NCBI GenBank assembly: GCA_938030915.1
Contig: CALHIO010000134.1
Span: forward strand, 1-18,092
Source: an uncultured Gemmatimonadota bacterium
Lineage (GTDB): Bacteria > Gemmatimonadota > Gemmatimonadetes > Longimicrobiales > Gaopeijiaceae
DNA length: 18,092 bases
Direction of reading: 5' to 3'
Shown one piece after another: positions 6,718-15,400 of this stretch. Position numbers and translations under genes: made by a program. The notes under the pieces were generated by a model that was given only the letters and a program-made list of their open reading frames with translations, was not told where the DNA came from and did no database searches. How positions within the stretch are numbered: the stretch's first letter is position 1; each line of letters begins with the position of its first letter.

Positions 6718-7151
6718 GCGTACCCGTAGATCTGGTAGAGCAGAAGGTAGACCAGCAGGCCGGTGACCGAGACATAGGCCCACACGGGGAACACATAGCG
6801 GGCGAGCTTCTTGTGATCCTCGAAGCGCTCCTTTTGCGCGAGCCACAGGAGTCGAAGAATGAACGGCAGAACCAGAACCGCCAGAGCCATGTGGCTGAAG
6901 AGGATGCTGAAGTACGTGATACGCGCCAGACCCTCGCCGGCGAATTCGTGTGTGCCGGTCAGAAGCACCCGGGCGACGTAGAAGACGAGGAAGAGGGCAG
7001 AGGCTCCCACGGCGGTGAGCATCGCCCGCTTGTGCTTGTCCACCACCTTTCGTCGGATGAAGACGAAGCCCGTGATGAGTGCGATCGCGCTCGTGGCGTT
7101 CAGAGTGGCGTTGATCAGAGCGAGGAGATCCCCCGCTTCATTTGCATTCAT
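6714..7151 (-). CDS. ctaM: DUF420 (YozB/CtaM-type) cytochrome oxidase maturation protein
   Basis: A 145-residue membrane protein with four helices (about 10-31, 45-64, 80-103 and 118-140). Four histidines sit at the loop or helix edges expected for DUF420: His40 (DKHKRAML), His68 (TGTHEF), His87 (FSHMAL) and His113 (DHKKLARYVFPVW). In Firmicutes the family member CtaM is needed for maturation of aa3-type quinol oxidase; here the role is inferred from family and position. The ATG overlaps the ctaA stop as ATGA (7148-7151), and its own TGA overlaps the eamA GTG. Adjacency to heme A synthase strongly supports a place in terminal oxidase assembly. The gene symbol is by analogy. Confidence 0.85.
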   Translation of the reverse strand: MNANEAGDLLALINATLNATSAIALITGFVFIRRKVVDKHKRAMLTAVGASALFLVFYVARVLLTGTHEFAGEGLARITYFSILFSHMALAVLVLPFILRLLWLAQKERFEDHKKLARYVFPVWAYVSVTGLLVYLLLYQIYGYA

Positions 7152-8086
7152 CGGGTCTCGACCAGCTCCGGTTGTTCGACGGTTGAGGCGGCGCGGGTCC
7201 CGATGGTGGCGAGACCGACCAGCAGGCTCAGGAGCGCAGCCGCGACAAGGGTGTGTAGAGAGACGGGCGGGACGGCCAGGATCGTCAGAACGGAGACGAC
7301 ACCGAGCGCGACCTGAATCAGCACGAGTGCGACCGCTCCCGCGATCCAGCGCCGGAGGCGGGTCGGCACCTCGGCGCGGAGCGCCCAGCGGTAGAGACCG
7401 ATCACCACGAGGGTTGCGATCACCGCCATGAATCTGTGGAGGACGTGAGAGGTGATCTGAACGTTCACCAGAGGTGGGACGACCTGACCGAGGCAGAGTG
7501 GAACGTCAGGGCAGGACATGCCCCCGTCCGTGTGTCGAACCAGCGCGCCGAGCGCCGACTGCAGGAAGACAAGGATCGCTCCGGCACCGGCGATGAGGGT
7601 GAGACGACGTCCTTCACCCGCCCCGAAGCCCTCGATCGTCGGGGGGGATCCCGACCCGGTCGACCCATGGGTCGCCGTGGCCAACACCGTAGCCAGCGAC
7701 AGGAAGATGAAGGCCAGGCTGAGGTGAGTCGTCGAGACGAGGTCCGGGAGTTGATAGATGACGGTCAGGCCACCGAAGACGGACTGCACGAGGAGCAGGC
7801 CGACGCCCGCGAGCGAGGCTCGAAAAATCCACGGGCGATCCGATGTTTCCTTCTTCGCAAGCCAGGTCGCCAGGGCGAACATCATGACGAGGCCACCCGC
7901 GACGAGCCGGTGCAGGTGCTCCCAGAACACTCCGCCCGTCATTTCCGGCACCATGGACCCGAAACACGTTGGCCAGTCAGGGCAGGCGAGGCTCGACTCG
8001 GTGGCGTGGACGATGCTGCCGAGGAACAGCAGACCGAGTGTCCAGACGACGGTGACCTTGTACGCCCGGGGATGCAGTGTGGTCAT
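7148..8086 (-). CDS. ctaA: Heme A synthase (COX15/CtaA family)
   Basis: A 312-residue inner-membrane enzyme that oxidises the C8 methyl of heme O to the formyl group of heme A for aa3/caa3 oxidase. Eight hydrophobic helices form two four-helix halves. Each half carries the heme-ligand pairs: Glu56/His59 (EHLHRL) and His121 (STTHLS) in the first, His214/His217 (SHVLHRF) and His278 (VSLHTL) in the second. Each half also has a cysteine pair in its first extracytoplasmic loop: CPDWPTC (35, 41) and CPDVPLC (192, 198). Length matches the bacterial enzymes. The ATG overlaps the acyl-CoA dehydrogenase stop as ATGA, and the stop overlaps DUF420 the same way. No ctaB (heme O synthase) or oxidase subunit gene lies in the window. 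Confidence 0.96.
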   Translation of the reverse strand: MTTLHPRAYKVTVVWTLGLLFLGSIVHATESSLACPDWPTCFGSMVPEMTGGVFWEHLHRLVAGGLVMMFALATWLAKKETSDRPWIFRASLAGVGLLLVQSVFGGLTVIYQLPDLVSTTHLSLAFIFLSLATVLATATHGSTGSGSPPTIEGFGAGEGRRLTLIAGAGAILVFLQSALGALVRHTDGGMSCPDVPLCLGQVVPPLVNVQITSHVLHRFMAVIATLVVIGLYRWALRAEVPTRLRRWIAGAVALVLIQVALGVVSVLTILAVPPVSLHTLVAAALLSLLVGLATIGTRAASTVEQPELVETR

Positions 8087-10014
8087 GATGCAGGAACAGG
8101 CTCCGGGACCTCTGTGTGTTCGTAAGCCGCTTCTTCAGCGACGCTTCGTTGGAGTTCGCGGTACCCGGCGAGAGAAATGACGCCTCGTTCGAGCCACTCC
8201 ATTTCACCGTCCAGGTATCGACGCGCCACCTTGTAGGTGGCGACGTCGTCGTTGCGGAAGATCGAGCGGAAGCTGGCGGAAATCCGGCGACGGGCCTGCC
8301 GGCAGAATGCGTCTGCGAGGGCGTCTGCGCCCCGCTCGTCGCCACCGCGCTTCTCGAGCGTCTTCGCGTACAGCACGGTTGCGCTCATGACGAGAAGCTC
8401 CGCCCCGATATCCACCACCCGGCCGAGCACGGCTTGCCGCTTCTCGAGCCCCGGCCCGAAGCGGACCATCGTGTAGAACGTGGCGCGAGCGAGGCGACGC
8501 GAGGTCCGCTCGACGTAGCGCAGGTGCCTGGCCAGAGAACCGAACTCGGAGTAGCGAGGCCAGGCACTCCACCCGAGGAAGCGGGTCGGGTACCACCACG
8601 CGTAAAACAGACCCGCCTTCACGAGGGCAGCCATCTTCGCACCTGCGGAGGCCTTCGGGTTCACGAGATCACCCGCGATCGAGAAGTGTCGATCCACGGC
8701 TTCCCGGGCAATGAAGAGGCGCATGATTTCCGAGGAGCCCTCGAAGATCGTGTTGATGCGCATATCGCGGAGCCAGCGCTCCACGGGGTACGACACCTCT
8801 CCTCGGGCCCGCAGCGAATCGTGCGTTTCGTACCCTCGTCCACCGCGCACCTGCAGTGCGTCGTTCACGAGGTCCCAGCCGGTCTCGGTGCCCCACATCT
8901 TGGCGACCGCCGCTTCCAGCCGGATATCGAACCGCCCGGAGTCGGACATGGCTCCGATCAGCTCGACGAGCGCCTCGAGGGCGAAGGTATCGGCTGCCAT
9001 CTTGCCGATCATCTGAGCGACGGCATCGTGATGCCCGACGGGTAGACCCCACTGAACACGATTCCCGGCCCAGTCGCGAACCATTTCGAGACTGCCCTTG
9101 CCGGCGGCGGCGCAGAAGGCCGGAAGTGCGAGCCGGCCCGTGTTGAGGGTGATCAGCGCCAGCTTGAGCCCTTTCCCCTCGCCCCAGAGAAGGTTCTCAC
9201 GGGGGACCTTCACGTCCGTGAAGCGGAGCGCGCCGTTCGACAGGGCGCGCAGACCCATGAAAGAGCATTCGTCCAGCGTCTCGACACCCTCCCAGTCGGT
9301 TTCGACGATGAAGGCGGTGATCGGCTTGCGTTTCGAGCCCTCGGGTGCCGGCGTTCGGGCCATGACCACGATGATCTCGGCGCGCGGGCCGTTCGTCGTC
9401 CAGAGTTTCTCGCCGTTGAGAATCCAGTGCGATCCGTCCTCGGAGAGTTCCGCCGTCGTGGAGAGGTTGGCGGGGTCCGAGCCGACGTCGTGCTCCGTCA
9501 GCGCGAAGGCGGAAAGCGCACCCTTCGCCAGACGGGGCAGATATCGGTCCTTCTGTTCTTCCGTGCCGAACTTCAGGAGCGGTCCGGGCACCCCGATGCT
9601 CTGGTGCGCCGACAGGAACGCACCCGTCGCGCTGCACCGCGATGCGATGATGGCCAGAGCGCGGTTGTACGAGACCTGAGACAGCTCGAGGCCCCCGTAC
9701 TTTCGGGGTGTCTTGATCCCGAAGGCGCCCATCTCTGCGAGGCCGTCCAGGACTTCTTGAGGTACCCAACCCTCGGTGTCGTGCTGGTCGCCGTCGATGT
9801 GAGTGCGGGCGAACACCTCCAGCTCTTCGAGGAAACGCGCAGCACGCTCCTGCTCCTCGGGGTCCGGCTCGGGGGCGGGATACACGAGATCGAGATCGAG
9901 CTTTCCCTCGAAGAGCATCTTGGCGAAGCTGCTCTTCTCCCACTGCTGCTCCCGCGCGTGTTCGGCGACTTCGCGGGACTCGAGCTCCGTAGCGAGCTTC
10001 TTCTCTTCGGCCAT
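8083..10014 (-). CDS. Acyl-CoA dehydrogenase, VLCAD/ACAD9-like long form
   Basis: A 643-residue flavoenzyme that makes the trans-2 double bond in acyl-CoA and passes electrons to ETF. Motifs in order: FGIKTPRKYGGLELSQ (about 98-113); the FAD/substrate block ALTEHDVGSDPANL (171-184); WILNGEKLWTTNG (197-209); the middle beta domain to about 280; and the C-terminal helices with QVRGGRGYE and the catalytic base Glu425 in IFEGSSEIMRLF. About 200 further residues follow (445-643), as in VLCAD and ACAD9, where that domain mediates dimerisation and membrane contact. An insertion of about a dozen residues (THDSLRARGEVS) precedes YPVERWLRD. The ATG at 10014 has a GGAAGG Shine-Dalgarno. The stop overlaps the start of ctaA, an unusual and interesting coupling. 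Chain-length preference is inferred from architecture only. Confidence 0.94.
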   Translation of the reverse strand: MAEEKKLATELESREVAEHAREQQWEKSSFAKMLFEGKLDLDLVYPAPEPDPEEQERAARFLEELEVFARTHIDGDQHDTEGWVPQEVLDGLAEMGAFGIKTPRKYGGLELSQVSYNRALAIIASRCSATGAFLSAHQSIGVPGPLLKFGTEEQKDRYLPRLAKGALSAFALTEHDVGSDPANLSTTAELSEDGSHWILNGEKLWTTNGPRAEIIVVMARTPAPEGSKRKPITAFIVETDWEGVETLDECSFMGLRALSNGALRFTDVKVPRENLLWGEGKGLKLALITLNTGRLALPAFCAAAGKGSLEMVRDWAGNRVQWGLPVGHHDAVAQMIGKMAADTFALEALVELIGAMSDSGRFDIRLEAAVAKMWGTETGWDLVNDALQVRGGRGYETHDSLRARGEVSYPVERWLRDMRINTIFEGSSEIMRLFIAREAVDRHFSIAGDLVNPKASAGAKMAALVKAGLFYAWWYPTRFLGWSAWPRYSEFGSLARHLRYVERTSRRLARATFYTMVRFGPGLEKRQAVLGRVVDIGAELLVMSATVLYAKTLEKRGGDERGADALADAFCRQARRRISASFRSIFRNDDVATYKVARRYLDGEMEWLERGVISLAGYRELQRSVAEEAAYEHTEVPEPVPAS

Positions 10015-10019
10015 GGGGA

Positions 10020-10025
10020 CCTTCC
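10020..10025 (-). promoter_or_regulatory. Ribosome binding site of the acyl-CoA dehydrogenase gene
   Basis: GGAAGG on the minus strand, five bases upstream of the ATG at 10014. The rest of the 114-base gap up to the patatin stop shows no clear hairpin-and-T terminator and no convincing promoter, so whether a new transcript starts here is open. Confidence 0.55.
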
Positions 10026-10128
10026 GGCTGAGCCTGGTGACGAGCGGTACAACGACCTGAAAACTAACGTCGGAAGCCGGGATGGTCCTCCGAAAAATCC
10101 CCTACCCCAGTGCGTGTCGGGAGAGCCG

Positions 10129-11319
10129 TCAGTCTGCGAGAAATTCCATGATCTCGTCGTGGCGAGCCGCGGCATCCGCCTCACCGACCTCCATCAGGGC
10201 CCGGAGGTAGTCCGCCTGGAAGAGGATGAGGCTCAGCACGTCCGGAGACTCGGTTTCCCGGGTGCCGAGACCTCGCGTCAGGAATCGGATCGACCGTGGG
10301 AGCCGGGCCTCGAATCGGGACGAGAGTCGTCCCAGGTCGACCGACGGGCGAAGGACGAGCAGCTTGACCGGCTCGAGTCCGTGCCGGTGCTCCTCGGGGA
10401 GTGCCTTGAGCAGGCGATTCAACCGTTCCAGTCGAAGAGCGTCGTGGTCGAGCAGGTCCAGGAAGATCGCGTTGAAGAGCACGCCGGCGACCTGTGCAGG
10501 AGGTGGATACCCCCGGGTGCTCGCGTGCTCGACCTCCTTCTTGCTCCGATCGTAGCGATTCGAGATCGCCAGGATCCGGCGTGCGCCGAGGTGCAGAGCC
10601 GGCGAGAGCGGTGCCGTCAGCCTGACCCCCCCGTCACCGTACCAGTCGCGCTCGATCTGGATGGCCGGAAAGAGGAGGGGCAGGGCCGCCGACGCCATGA
10701 TGTGATCGACCGTGATGGTCGTCGGCCGGGTCACCCGTTGCGGGCGCTCCCACGTCGCGACGTCGCGACCCTGAAGCCAGGTCACGGAAGCCCCGGTCGA
10801 ATAGCAGGTGGTGCTGACCGCGAAGGCCTTCAGGCCGCCGTGATCGACGTTGTACTGGATTCCGGTGAGCTCGCGGTCCACCGCGTGGAGCGTCTCCGTC
10901 AGGTACGCGTCCAGAGGGGTCGTGTCGACCAGCCCGCGGACCTGGATACGCCCCCCACGAAGACCGCCCCCGCCGAGCTGTCGGAGCCAGCGCATGCTGT
11001 TCATCGCGAGCGAGCGCGGGTCCACTCGAAAGACGTGGTCGATGGTGAGGTCTCCCCACAGGTGGGAGAGCTCGTCGACGGCTTGCAGAAAGGTCCCGTG
11101 GTGGGACGCCAGCCCCGCGGCGTTGATGGCTCCGGCAGAGATCCCGTGGATGTAGGGGACCTCGAGTCGCGGATAGTGCTGGGCGATGTGCCGCAGGACG
11201 CCGACCTGGTAGGCGGCTCGGGCTCCCCCCCCGCCCATGACCAGCCCGAGGTCCGACGGACCATGGCTCGCCGCCGCTTCGGCGACGGGATTCAAAGGCT
11301 CCAGGGGCTCCAGCTCCAT
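10129..11319 (-). CDS. Patatin-like phospholipase
   Basis: A 396-residue serine acyl hydrolase that likely releases fatty acids from phospholipids or related lipids. The full patatin signature is present: oxyanion loop GLVMGGGGARAAYQVGVL (25-42), nucleophile elbow GISAG with Ser61, and the dyad aspartate in YGDGGV (Asp229), with ASAALPLLFPAI (209-220) just before it. The last 120 residues (DHDALRLERLNRLLKAL, then SPDVLSLILFQADYLRALMEVGEADA) form a helical C-terminal part seen in many bacterial homologues. There is no signal peptide or membrane helix, so it is probably cytoplasmic or peripheral. The ATG at 11319 is 18 bases after the four-helix membrane protein. Downstream lies the acyl-CoA dehydrogenase, which could oxidise the released acyl chains after activation. 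Confidence 0.92.
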   Translation of the reverse strand: MELEPLEPLNPVAEAAASHGPSDLGLVMGGGGARAAYQVGVLRHIAQHYPRLEVPYIHGISAGAINAAGLASHHGTFLQAVDELSHLWGDLTIDHVFRVDPRSLAMNSMRWLRQLGGGGLRGGRIQVRGLVDTTPLDAYLTETLHAVDRELTGIQYNVDHGGLKAFAVSTTCYSTGASVTWLQGRDVATWERPQRVTRPTTITVDHIMASAALPLLFPAIQIERDWYGDGGVRLTAPLSPALHLGARRILAISNRYDRSKKEVEHASTRGYPPPAQVAGVLFNAIFLDLLDHDALRLERLNRLLKALPEEHRHGLEPVKLLVLRPSVDLGRLSSRFEARLPRSIRFLTRGLGTRETESPDVLSLILFQADYLRALMEVGEADAAARHDEIMEFLAD

Positions 11320-11337
11320 GGCGAACGTTCCGTCGCG

Positions 11338-11721
11338 TCAGCCGACGATGTTTCGGCCGATGGCCATGATACCGGCGACGACGCACGCGAGGACGGCCAC
11401 GGTGCCGACGATATGCGGCGTGAACGTCTGCGCCTCCGGCGGACGACGCTTCATGACCCCATGGACGGCGTGGGCGATCACGGTCGCGAGAATCATCATC
11501 ACGATGTGGCCGCCGAGCTGTGGGTAGAACGTGCCCGTGAAGAGCACGATGAGCCCGAGGAGCACCGTGAGGTCCATGACCCCGGTGAAGATCGCCGAGA
11601 GTACACGCATCGGCTTTCCGTATTCGGCTTTGGTCATGAGTCCGTATGCGGCGTAGCCGATCACGACGAGACCCATCAGCAGGACCAGGTAACGAAAGCC
11701 GGAGTGGGCGTAAAAGAACAT
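11338..11721 (-). CDS. Small four-helix membrane protein with conserved-looking histidines (cytochrome b-like)
   Basis: A 127-residue integral membrane protein with four helices (about 8-29, 44-63, 70-90 and 103-122). The opening FYAHSGFRYLVLL and the block GGHIVMMILATVIAHAVHG put His6, His72, His84 and His87 near helix ends or inside helices, with His103 in the last one. The pattern HSG-x-RYLVLL followed by a GH-x-x-MM helix resembles a small family, common in Bacteroidota, that is sometimes labelled cytochrome B. Heme binding is a guess from the histidines. The frame is open to 11931, but the ATG at 11721 immediately precedes the first helix and the extension is not hydrophobic. It lies between the cupredoxin (70 bases upstream) and the patatin (18 bases downstream) and may be part of an electron-transfer group. 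Confidence 0.72.
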   Translation of the reverse strand: MFFYAHSGFRYLVLLMGLVVIGYAAYGLMTKAEYGKPMRVLSAIFTGVMDLTVLLGLIVLFTGTFYPQLGGHIVMMILATVIAHAVHGVMKRRPPEAQTFTPHIVGTVAVLACVVAGIMAIGRNIVG

Positions 11722-11791
11722 GATGGTGGGGAGTGTGCGGTGGGCAGTGGAGGGTTTCGAGCCAGCGCCGCTCGCGCGAACTCGAGGAGAT

Positions 11792-12442
11792 CTACCCCGG
11801 CAGGGCGAGATCGATACCGGTATGTCCGGTACCGACCTCGATCCGTCGAGGCTCGTGAACGCGGTCGTCTGCGGTCCAGAGCTGAAGAGTGTATGTGCCC
11901 GGAGGGACATCCTCGAGCACGAAGGTGCCATCGGTCTCGGCGAGGGCCGTGTGAGTGGCGTCGGATGCGAACATGAAGGCGGTCATACCGGGATGCATGT
12001 CGCACAGGACGTCGTAGCCGCCGGGGGCCGGGAGCTCGACGGTGAGTCGCTCTCCGGGGTTCGCGTCGGCGTCCAGCACATCCACGGTGTCGCCGACCGC
12101 ACGAACACGCACGTTGTGTGCGACTGCGGCCTCACTGTTCGTGAAGACGACCGATACCCCCGGCCTGGTCACGATGCGGGTCGGTGAGAAGGTGAGACCG
12201 AACTGGTCGATCGTGACGGCCCCCTCATCCGCGTCGGGGACGTCGGTCCCGGCCACGTGGGTCAGCATGATCACGCTGGGTATGCCACCTGCGGCCGCGG
12301 GCGACCGACCGTAGACGCCCTGGGTCGGCAGGACCGGGCCACCGGCCTCTGCGGATGAAGCCTCGGAGGCCGGCTCGCCCGGTCCGCACACGGCGAGCGG
12401 GATCGCCGCGAGAGCGACCATGGGGTGTCGCAATCGACGCAT
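11792..12442 (-). CDS. Secreted or lipid-anchored cupredoxin with C-terminal carboxypeptidase-regulatory-like domain
   Basis: A 216-residue exported protein. Residues 1-19 form a signal sequence (RRLRH, then VALAAIPLAV) ending in Cys19. The residue before that cysteine is Val rather than Gly/Ala/Ser, so lipidation is possible but not typical. A low-complexity linker follows. The cupredoxin domain (about 75-160) has type-1 copper ligands His109 (AVAHNV) and Cys147, His150, Met153 in CDMHPGM; this C-x2-H-x2-M spacing is the short loop seen in amicyanin-like proteins. Residues about 163-214 (TALAETDGTFVLEDVPPGTYTLQLW) match a small beta-sandwich of carboxypeptidase-regulatory type. A copper electron carrier outside the cytoplasmic membrane is the likely role. 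It starts 18 bases after the propeller gene ends. The partner protein is unknown. Confidence 0.85.
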   Translation of the reverse strand: MRRLRHPMVALAAIPLAVCGPGEPASEASSAEAGGPVLPTQGVYGRSPAAAGGIPSVIMLTHVAGTDVPDADEGAVTIDQFGLTFSPTRIVTRPGVSVVFTNSEAAVAHNVRVRAVGDTVDVLDADANPGERLTVELPAPGGYDVLCDMHPGMTAFMFASDATHTALAETDGTFVLEDVPPGTYTLQLWTADDRVHEPRRIEVGTGHTGIDLALPG

Positions 12443-12460
12443 CTTGGATCGTGTGCCGTC

Positions 12461-15400
12461 CTACCGCAGCTCGGCCATCGCGTCCTCGAGCAGATCGCGT
12501 GCCCGCTGCAGCTGTTCCCGCTGGGTCTGGGTCGGTGGATACAGAGAACCTGGACGGACCGCGCCTCCGTTGAGTGCGGAGTAGACCTGCTGAACCATGC
12601 GCCGGGCCACGCGGAGTCTGTCTTCCGGTGTCCGGGGCGGACCCGCCGGGCCGCGAAATCCGAAGCCGCCTCCGCCCGCATTCATGCTGTTGTCGCGCAT
12701 GACATCGGAGATCTGCGTAGTGAGTGCGATGGCATCGAGCATGAATTGCTCGCGGCTCTCATACATGTCCTGCGTGAGCATCGGCATCTCCGGATCACCG
12801 CGTACCTCGACCATGGTCTCACCGCGCTGACCGCCGGATTCGATCGAAACGCTGTAGGTGCCGGGTGAGACCCACGGGCCCCACGTGTCGATCGGACGAG
12901 CCAGAACCGGGCTGTCGTGCCGTGTCCATTCACTGGACACTCCCGGGCCTCCGTGGCGCAGATCCCAGTTCACGCGATGCGTGCCGGTGGCGCCCGGCAC
13001 AGTCAGCTCGCGAACCACCGTGCCATCGGCGCGATGGACGCGCATGGTCGCGCTCCCCGCGCCGTTCATGATCCGATAGGTGATTTCCACGCCGTCCACC
13101 GGGTTCGCGCCTGCGTATTTGTCCTGCCCCCGATACGACGTGTCCTTCTTCCACAGCTTGATCGTTCCGAGCGGGGCGGAGAAGACCGTCACCGGGGCGG
13201 TCGCCTCACCCCACTCCGCGATCGCCCGTGTGTCGTCGAGGATCCAGACGCCCTGCCCGTGCGACCCGATCACGAGATCCTTCTCGCGCGGGTGGATGAC
13301 CATATCGTCGTAATTCGTGGTCGGCAGGTTCGGCACGCGGGCCCAGTTCCTGCCCGCATCCGTGCTGGCGAAGACGTGGTGCTCCGTTCCGACGAAGAGC
13401 GTGTTGGGATTGTCGGGGTGCTCCACGAGGACGTTCACCGAACCCATCGCCGGCAGCCCCGCGTGCAGCGCCTCCCACGAAGAACCAAAGTCCCGCGTGC
13501 GGTACACGTAGGGCCTGAAATCACCGTCGCGGTGCGCGTCGAACGTCGCGTATGCGGTCCCTGCCGCGGTGGACGAAGCGACGATCCTGCTCACGTACGT
13601 GCCGTCGGCGATCCCGGGCACGTTGCCCGAGACCTCCGCCCAGGTGGTCCCCCCGTTCCGGCTCACCTGGAGGTTTCCGTCGTCGTAGCCGACCCACAGC
13701 ACCGCCGGGTCGACCGGAGACTCGTCGAGCGTGACGGCCTCCCCGAAGGAGCTCGTGCCGTCGTTTCGGGAGATCGTGATGTCGGCACCGGCCACGCCCA
13801 TGATCTGGAGCGTGTCGCGATCGATCTGACGGCTCATGTCCTCCGTGGAGGTCCATGAGCCACCCCGATCCCGGGAGATGAACAGGTTGTTCCCCGCGAC
13901 GTACAGCAGATCGGAATCGTGCTGCGACAGCATCATCGGAGACGTCCAGTCGAACCGGTACTGCTGACCGACGGGCGCCTCCGGAGAGATGTCGAGCATG
14001 TCCCCGGTCTGCGTGTCGTATCGGAAGTAATTCCCGCCGTTCGAACTCCCGTAGCTGTAGCGCGCATCGTCGGGGTCCGCCTGCCAGAACATCCCGTCAC
14101 CGAAGCCGTTCTGCATCCAGTCGTCGTTCAGGATGCCCGCCCAGCGGCGATTCTCCGAGGGGGCGAAGAACGAGTGGTTGTCCTGCAGACCTCCGTACAC
14201 CCAGTAGGGATCACGCATGTCGACGCCGATGGCGTAGAACTGAGAGATCGGAATGTTGTTGAGCTTCCGGAAGTTGATCCCGCGGTCGTAGCTCTCGTGG
14301 AGCCCGGCGTCGCCGGCGAGGAAGAGATGATCCGGATCGGCCGGGTTGATCCACAGCGAATGGTGGTCGGCATGGATTCCCACGTCGTAGGTCGGCGCCA
14401 GCGCGATCTGACTGAAGGTCCGACCACCGTCGTCGCTGACGTACGACCGCGTCGCCAGCGTGTAGACGCGCTCGTCGTCGTTCGGATCGATGAAGATGTG
14501 CGAGTAGTACATCGGCCGGATGTTCTGCTCGTTCACCCGCGTCCACGAGAGTCCTGCATCCTCCGAGCGGTAGACGCCGGACTGATCGTCTTCGGCCTCG
14601 ACGAGCGCCATCACGACCCGAGGATTCGACTCCGCGACCGCAATTCCGATGCGTCCCAGGTCACCCTCGGGCAGCCCCGCGCCGAGGCGGTTCCAGTTCG
14701 CCCCGCCGTCCGTCGATTTCCAGATGCCACTGCCGGGGCCGCCCCCGTTGAAGCCCCATGCCCGCCGCAGCCGCTGGTACGTAGCGGCGTACACGGTGTT
14801 CGGATCACGGGGGTCGATCGCCATGTCGATCACGCCCGAGAACCGGTCGACGAAGAGGACCTTCTCCCAGCTCTGGCCACCATCCGTGCTCTTGAAGACC
14901 CCTCGGTCTTCGGAGCCCGCCCAGAGATTGCCGACCGCTCCGAAGTACACGATATCCGGGTTGGTCGGGTGGATGACGATCCGGCCTGTGTGCCTCGTCT
15001 CTTCCAGCCCCAGATGGGTCCAGGTGTCACCCCCGTCGTCGGAGCGGTAGATGCCGTTGCCGTACGAGCTGGATTGCCGATTCTGCTGCTCGCCCGTGCC
15101 CGCGTACATGATGTGGGGATGGGAGCGAGAGATCGCGATGTCACCGAAGGTGCTGACCGGTTTGTCGAAAAAGACGTTGATCCACGTCTGGCCCCGATTC
15201 GTCGACTTCCAGAGTCCTCCGGATGCGGTGCCCACGAAGAGTGTCGACGGATCGTTGGGCAGTGCCTCGACGTCGTGGATGCGTCCGCCGGTGACGGCGG
15301 GTCCGATCGAGCGAGGGTACATGGAGGACATCGCGTCTGTCGTGATCGCCGTCTGACCACTCACGGGCGATGCCGTGAAGATCGCCATCAGAGTCAGGCC

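Noticed and set aside
9427..11976. An 849-codon open frame on the plus strand, opposite the acyl-CoA dehydrogenase and patatin genes
   Set aside because: It is antisense to two genes with full catalytic motifs, its translation is rich in Arg, Glu, Asp, Gly and Val with no recognisable domain, and such long antisense frames are expected from high-GC codon use.
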